Source: an uncultured Brevundimonas sp. (lineage in GTDB: Bacteria; Pseudomonadota; Alphaproteobacteria; Caulobacterales; Caulobacteraceae). From it: a DNA stretch of 9,839 bases. The DNA lies in NCBI GenBank assembly GCA_946481405.1, contig CAMLNY010000016.1, forward strand, positions 1 through 9,839, given 5' to 3'. The translations under genes were made by a program, and so were the position numbers. Shown here piece by piece: positions 6,997 through 9,839 of the stretch. The notes under the pieces are model-generated. The model was not told the DNA's origin. It worked only from the letters and a program-made list of their open reading frames with translations, and did not search any database. Positions within the stretch are counted from its first letter, which is position 1. Every line of letters begins with the position of its first letter.

Positions 6997-7008
6997 GGGA
7001 AGGCGCGG

Positions 7009-7038
7009 TCTATAACCTGACCTTCGCCGAAGTCGCAA
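7009..7038 (-). promoter_or_regulatory. Sigma70-type promoter of tRNA-Val
   Basis: On the minus strand, TTGCGA (7038-7033) is followed after 17 bp by TTATAG or after 18 bp by TATAGA (7014-7009). The predicted start is near 7002, some 35 nt before the tRNA. It lies in the cpdR-tRNA gap. Confidence 0.45.
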
Positions 7039-7062
7039 GGGCGAATCCGCCGCCTTCACCGC

Positions 7063-7422
7063 TCAGGCGGCAGCCACCATCTTCTCGACCTCGCTGACGA
7101 GATCGCGCAGGTGGACCGGCTTGGACAGGACCTTGGCCTGGGGGCTGGCCTGGGCGGCCGAGAGGGCCACGGCGGCGAAGCCGGTGATGAACATGATGCG
7201 CAGGCCCGGCTGGCGGGCGGCGGCCACGCGGGCGACCTCGATCCCGTCGGCGCCCGGCATGACGATGTCGGTCAGCAGAAGGTCGTAGGGGCCGTGTTCC
7301 AGGGCGTCGATGGCGTCGTCGCCGTTCTCGCAGTCGATGACCTGGTGACCGGCCCGTTCCAGGGCCCGGGTCAGAAAGCCCCTGAGCGATGCGTCGTCTT
7401 CGGCCAGCAGAATGCGCGCCAT
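7063..7422 (-). CDS. cpdR: CpdR-type single-domain response regulator
   Basis: 119 residues forming one receiver domain with no output domain. Seen: acidic pocket EDD (8-10), phospho-acceptor Asp52 in LLLTDIVMPG, Thr80 in MFITG, and Lys101 in SKPVHL, all receiver-domain positions. Length and sequence (MARILLAEDDASLRGFLTRALERAGH...) fit Caulobacter CpdR, about 118 residues. In Caulobacter, unphosphorylated CpdR primes ClpXP for degradation of substrates and brings it to the pole, driving CtrA and PdeA turnover; phosphorylation through CckA-ChpT switches it off. The chain ends in AAA, in line with the C-terminal alanines reported to make CpdR itself a ClpXP substrate. A modest Shine-Dalgarno (GGGGA, about 9 nt before the ATG) supports the start. 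Confident in CpdR over other single-domain regulators. Confidence 0.9.
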   Translation of the reverse strand: MARILLAEDDASLRGFLTRALERAGHQVIDCENGDDAIDALEHGPYDLLLTDIVMPGADGIEVARVAAARQPGLRIMFITGFAAVALSAAQASPQAKVLSKPVHLRDLVSEVEKMVAAA

Positions 7423-7590
7423 GCGTGGTGGTCCCCGTTTCGAGCCCGGAGGCTAATCCGGGAACCGTAAACCGGCGATGAAATTCCCGTCTCAGGCGTG
7501 CCGCCGCCGGGGGGCGACCGGTGGAAAACCTTACGGAGCCTCGTGAAAATCCGCATCGCGCTTTTCTGAATCAGGCCGTATGCCAGCGTC
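7423..7590. other. Divergent intergenic region between cpdR and the FGase gene
   Basis: 168 bp that should hold both promoters, though no convincing -35/-10 pair can be picked. In the cpdR leader there is an inverted repeat, CCCGGA (7445-7450) and TCCGGG (7457-7462), spaced by GGCTAA. Just before the FGase start, a four-codon frame (MPAS, ATG at 7580) ends in a TGA that overlaps the 7591 ATG (ATGA), a possible coupling arrangement or chance. Confidence 0.3.
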
Positions 7591-8466
7591 ATGACGCCGC
7601 CATTCGACGCCAGCGCCCATCCTTTCGACGCCCCGGCCGCCTTCGTGGTGACGCCGGCGACGGCGGCCGTGGGGGCGATGGTCTTCGCCTCGCCCCATTC
7701 CGGCGTGGTGCGGCCCGCCGACATGGGCGAGGCTCCGGGCCTCAGCCTGTCCGTCCTGCGCAGCGCCGAGGACGTCGGCGTGGACCGGCTCATCGCGGGC
7801 GCCCCCGCGCGCGGCGTCCCTGTCATCGCCGGCCAGGTGTCGCGCGCCTATGTCGATCTGAACCGGGCGCCGACCGAGCTGGACCCCGCGCTGATCGACG
7901 GCGGGATCGCGGGCGAGGCGACGGCCAAGGTCGCCGCCGGCTTCGGCGTGATTCCGCGCCGGGCCGGAGACGGATCGCCTCTCTACGACCGCAGGCTGAC
8001 GGCGGTGGAGGCGCAAGGCCGGCTGGACCGGGTCCACGCCCCCTATCACGCGGCCCTGGGCGAGCTCATGCAGGCGGCGAAGGAGCGGCACGGCGTCGCC
8101 CTGCTGATCGACTGGCATTCCATGCCCTCGCGAGCGGCCGGGGGAAACGGCCGCAACCGGCGGGGCGTCGATGTGGTGCTGGGCGACCGGCATGGCTCGG
8201 CCTGTCGCGGGCCGACCATGCGGCGGGTCCGCGCCCTGTTCGAGGCCCAGGGCTGGCGGGTCGGGCTGAACGCCCCCTATGCCGGCGGCTACTCCACAGC
8301 GCGCTGGGGTCGGCCGGATGAGGGCTTCCAGGCGGTGCAGATCGAACTGAGCCGCGCCCTCTATCTGAATGAAGAGACGCTGGAGCCGTCAGCGGACCAC
8401 GACCGCTTCGGCCGGGCGCTGGACCGGGTCATCGCCGCCCTCGCCGCGGAGACCTGGGGTCTCTGA
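7591..8466 (+). CDS. N-formylglutamate amidohydrolase family protein
   Basis: 291 residues, typical for the FGase family (zinc-dependent deformylase or amidohydrolase acting on N-formylglutamate in histidine breakdown; many members have unproven substrates). Seen: SPHSG (34-38) with a metal-ligand-type His, EDVGVD (60-65), SRAYVDLNR (84-92), LLIDWHSMP (171-179) with Asp174/His176, VVLGDRHG (195-202), NAPYAGGY (227-234), and the C-terminal QIELSRALYLNEE (250-262). No hut genes are nearby, so a role in histidine catabolism is not supported by context and a different amide substrate is possible. It is divergent from cpdR. The ATG at 7591 gives a sensible N-terminus but lacks a strong ribosome binding site. 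It converges on the sRNA, whose terminator lies 12 bp after its stop. Confidence 0.88.
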   Translation: MTPPFDASAHPFDAPAAFVVTPATAAVGAMVFASPHSGVVRPADMGEAPGLSLSVLRSAEDVGVDRLIAGAPARGVPVIAGQVSRAYVDLNRAPTELDPALIDGGIAGEATAKVAAGFGVIPRRAGDGSPLYDRRLTAVEAQGRLDRVHAPYHAALGELMQAAKERHGVALLIDWHSMPSRAAGGNGRNRRGVDVVLGDRHGSACRGPTMRRVRALFEAQGWRVGLNAPYAGGYSTARWGRPDEGFQAVQIELSRALYLNEETLEPSADHDRFGRALDRVIAALAAETWGL

Positions 8467-8477
8467 GCTTCAGGGCG

Positions 8478-8504
8478 AAAAAAAGCCGCGCCCGAGGGCG
8501 CGGC
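8478..8504 (-). terminator. Rho-independent terminator of the small RNA
   Basis: On the minus strand, the arms 8504-8496 and 8493-8485 (GCCGCGCC against GGCGCGGC, loop about 4 nt) are followed by seven T (8484-8478). This is a strong intrinsic terminator for leftward transcription. In the rightward direction the hairpin is followed by ATAAAAG without a T tract, so it is at best weak for the FGase gene. Confidence 0.85.
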
Positions 8505-8558
8505 ATAAAAGTCTATAGGGAGGAAACGCCCAGGAAGGGCAAGACGCCCGGAGGCGTC
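8478..8558 (-). ncRNA. Small regulatory RNA, MmgR/alpha-r8 (Rfam suhB)-like
   Basis: An RNA of about 80 nt is predicted, from a start near 8558 to the T tract at 8478. Reading 5' to 3': hairpin 1, GACGCC-UCCG-GGCGUC (8558-8543); hairpin 2, GCCC-UUCCU-GGGC (8540-8528); an unpaired stretch containing UUUCCUCCCU (8526-8517); an A/U-rich linker; and a terminator hairpin with U tail. The CCUCCC core is complementary to Shine-Dalgarno sequences, and the other loops are also C/U-rich, which is typical of alphaproteobacterial trans-acting sRNAs. From memory, the 10-mer UUUCCUCCCU, the ~77-nt size and the layout match MmgR of Sinorhizobium meliloti (alpha-r8, Rfam 'suhB'), a regulator of polyhydroxybutyrate storage. 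The family call is recollection plus pattern, not a covariance search; the presence of an sRNA gene is well supported by promoter, structure and terminator together. The exact 5' end is uncertain by a few bases. Confidence 0.78.
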
Positions 8559-8565
8559 GAAGGTC

Positions 8566-8594
8566 AATCTAGGTTGCGGTGCACAACGCGTCAA
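8566..8594 (-). promoter_or_regulatory. Sigma70-type promoter of the small RNA
   Basis: On the minus strand, TTGACG (8594-8589), a 17-bp spacer and TAGATT (8571-8566). This is the best promoter match in the window, and it places the start close to 8558, exactly before hairpin 1 of the sRNA. A short A-rich stretch lies just upstream of the -35. Confidence 0.65.
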
Positions 8595-8623
8595 GCGGGC
8601 TTTTGTTATCAATGATCACGCCT

Positions 8624-8637
8624 TGTTACCGGTAGCA
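8624..8637. promoter_or_regulatory. LacI-family-like operator palindrome, proximal
   Basis: TGTTACCGGTAGCA: 14 bp, perfect dyad except one pair, with a CG centre. It is one base from the TGTTACCGGTAACA form recalled for gluconate-type LacI-family regulators. It lies about 66-79 bp upstream of the predicted sRNA start. Regulator unknown. Confidence 0.35.
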
Positions 8638-8655
8638 GCAGCCGCGCTGACGCAA

Positions 8656-8669
8656 TGTAAGCGCTTTCA
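8656..8669. promoter_or_regulatory. LacI-family-like operator palindrome, distal
   Basis: TGTAAGCGCTTTCA: 14 bp with one mismatched pair, fitting the general LacI/CcpA-type pattern TGWAANCGNTNWCA. Its centre is 32 bp (about three helical turns) from the centre of the proximal palindrome, so one protein pair could bind both sites on the same DNA face. Confidence 0.38.
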
Positions 8670-8723
8670 GAACACGTTTCGTGCGCGATCCGGTCACGGA
8701 AAGAATGTTGCAGTGCGAAATGG

Positions 8724-9204
8724 TCAAGCTGCGCGATTGCGTTCGTCTTCCAGAAGCCGTCTGGCGGTCCGGATCGCGCGCGCCGCCGGCGATCCCGACT
8801 GGCGCCAGACCAGAAGCGAGAAGGCTGCGATGACCCCGAGACACAGCCACATCGGGCCGAAGAGCCAGTTTGTCCTCCAGCAGCCGGATCGGCACCTGCT
8901 CCGCCCCGACGGCCGAGAATCCCATCAGGGCCTGGTCCCCGCCGAACAATATGCCGGCCACGCCCGCGATCAGCAGCAGGTTGGACGAGGCGAAGAAGGA
9001 GCCGGAGTTGATGGAATGGCCCAGAAGCTGGCTGTCCAGCAGCCGCAACTCCCGGTGCGTCATCGCCGTCATCCAGGCGTGACGGACGGTCAGCATGTCG
9101 GTGTTGAGCGAGCCGGACCGGTAGGCCAGCAGCCTCAAAAGCGGGTCGTAACCCAGAAAGCACAGGAAGAAGAGGCCCAGACCCAGCCAGTCGATCGCCG
9201 TCAT
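8724..9204 (-). pseudogene. DUF599-like membrane protein gene with internal deletion and frame change
   Basis: From the ATG at 9204 (MTAIDWLGLGLFF...; GGAAGGGA upstream as ribosome binding site) the reading matches the DUF599 pattern: a first membrane helix, GYDPLLRLL, NTDMLTVRHAWM (34-45), LLDSQLLGHSINSGSFFASSNLLLIAGVAG (55-84), then RLLEDK at about 107-112. After that the same frame becomes Arg/Ser-rich and non-membrane. The +1 frame instead reads NWLFGPMWLCLGVIAAFSLLVW plus RQSGSPAARAIRTARRLLEDE and stops at 8724, which looks like the last DUF599 helix and basic tail. The third helix and the conserved loop usual for the family lie between these parts and are missing, so the total is about 160 codons against roughly 220-240 expected. 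The best reading is an internal deletion with its junction at about 8865-8880. Alternatives are an assembly error, or a live truncated 192-residue protein in the first frame running on to 8626. Family recognised from memory of its motifs. Confidence 0.65.
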
Positions 9205-9252
9205 CGCCGCGCGAATCCCTTCCATACCGGATCGGGGCCATACCCGTTCCGC

Positions 9253-9281
9253 TTGCCGTTCCGCCTCAGGAGGCTTATCAC
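9253..9281 (+). promoter_or_regulatory. Possible ppa promoter
   Basis: TTGCCG (9253-9258), a 17-bp spacer and TATCAC (9276-9281), with the start expected about 30 nt before the ppa ATG. The spacer contains GCCTC-AG-GAGGC, a 5-bp inverted repeat. Weak -10, so tentative. Confidence 0.35.
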
Positions 9282-9320
9282 GCCTGCCTCTTTTCGCAGT
9301 CGCACAAATCCGAGCCGATC

Positions 9321-9839
9321 ATGAACATCGACGCCATTCCCGTCGGTCCGAACCCGCCCTGGGACCTGAACGTGATCATCGAGATCCCGCAAGGGGGCCT
9401 GCCGGTGAAATACGAGATGGACAAGGACTCGGGCGCCCTGTTCGTCGACCGGTTCCTGCACACCGCCATGTACTATCCGGGCAACTACGGCTTCGTGCCG
9501 CACACCCTGGCCGACGACGGGGATCCCTGCGACGTCATGGTGCTGAACCCCTCGCCGGTGGTGCCGGGCTGCGTCATCCGCTGCCGTCCGATCGGCGTGC
9601 TGATGATGGAAGACGAGGCCGGCGGCGACGACAAGATCCTGGCCGTGCCGGTCGACAAGCTGAACCCCTACTACACGGACATCGCCAGCTACCGTCAGCT
9701 GCCGGTGATCCTGATCGAGCAGATCGAGCACTTCTTCACCCGCTACAAGGATCTGGAGAAGAACAAGTCGGTGACCGTGAAGCGCTGGGGCGACGCCGGC
9801 GAAGCCGCCGAACTGATCGCCGAGGGCATGAAGGCCTAC
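9321..9839 (+). CDS. ppa: Inorganic pyrophosphatase (family I), nearly complete
   Basis: Hydrolyses pyrophosphate to two phosphates in the cytosol, pulling biosynthetic reactions forward. 173 codons are present; family I bacterial enzymes are about 175-180 residues, so only the last few residues and the stop lie beyond the window. Seen: VIIEIPQGG (18-26), KYE (30-32), YYPGNYGFVP (51-60), the signature DDGDPCDVMV (65-74) with metal-binding Asp66, Asp68 and Asp71, DDKILAVP (103-110), and a C-terminal HFFTRYKDLE block with KRWGD. Cys70 replaces the more usual hydrophobic residue inside the signature, which is unlikely to matter. The start at 9321 gives the normal N-terminus; the Shine-Dalgarno is weak (GAG). 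It is divergent from the DUF599-like gene. Confidence 0.97.
   Translation, partial: MNIDAIPVGPNPPWDLNVIIEIPQGGLPVKYEMDKDSGALFVDRFLHTAMYYPGNYGFVPHTLADDGDPCDVMVLNPSPVVPGCVIRCRPIGVLMMEDEAGGDDKILAVPVDKLNPYYTDIASYRQLPVILIEQIEHFFTRYKDLEKNKSVTVKRWGDAGEAAELIAEGMKAY

Noticed and set aside
7521..8321. 266-codon plus-strand frame overlapping the FGase gene
   Set aside because: Shadow in another frame; the FGase motifs are all in the 7591-8466 frame.
8361..8612. 83-codon minus-strand frame across the end of the FGase gene and the sRNA locus
   Set aside because: Covers the sRNA promoter, hairpins and terminator; the amino acid sequence has no family and the RNA reading explains the sequence better.
8609..9241. 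210-codon minus-strand frame overlapping the DUF599-like gene
   Set aside because: Arg/Gly/Asp-rich, no membrane segments, whereas the neighbouring frame carries the DUF599 motifs.

Overview
The window looks like chromosomal DNA of a Caulobacteraceae alphaproteobacterium, most likely Brevundimonas or a close relative. Reasons: very high GC with strong codon bias, a CpdR-type single-domain response regulator, Tad/Flp pilus genes, and a small RNA with the UUUCCUCCCU core typical of an alphaproteobacterial sRNA family. There is no sign of phage, transposase or CRISPR. It reads as core genome with a few decayed or unusual spots.

Layout, left to right. Positions 1-745 (minus) are the N-terminal part of a gamma-glutamyltransferase lipoprotein. 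At 866-924 (plus) is a tRNA-Arg(ACG)-like gene with an intact acceptor stem, T arm, CCA end and upstream promoter, but no D arm. A run of minus-strand genes then spans 6770 down to 971: tadE-like, tadG-like, kynA (tryptophan 2,3-dioxygenase), uxaC (glucuronate isomerase) and uxuB (fructuronate reductase). UxaC and UxuB catalyse consecutive steps of hexuronate breakdown (glucuronate to fructuronate to mannonate) and their genes overlap. kynA is the first step of tryptophan breakdown and has no obvious metabolic link to its neighbours. The Tad pair encodes a pseudopilin-like and a TadG-like membrane protein, with a near-consensus CtrA site upstream.

A tRNA-Val(GAC) lies at 6893-6967 (minus), then cpdR at 7063-7422 (minus), which controls ClpXP-dependent turnover of CtrA in Caulobacter. 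Divergent from cpdR is an N-formylglutamate amidohydrolase family gene (7591-8466, plus).

The most interesting stretch is 8470-9204. It holds a compact small RNA gene on the minus strand, not covered by any real protein gene. It has a good sigma70-type promoter, two short hairpins with C/U-rich loops, a single-stranded UUUCCUCCCU core and a strong terminator, resembling the MmgR/alpha-r8 (Rfam 'suhB') family. Upstream of its promoter sit two LacI-family-like operator palindromes, 32 bp apart centre to centre. Next is a DUF599-like membrane protein gene that appears to have lost its middle part, with a change of frame. The window ends in a nearly complete inorganic pyrophosphatase gene, ppa (plus).

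No single new multi-gene system is evident. The points most worth checking are the D-armless tRNA-Arg, the sRNA with tandem operators, and the internally deleted DUF599 gene.
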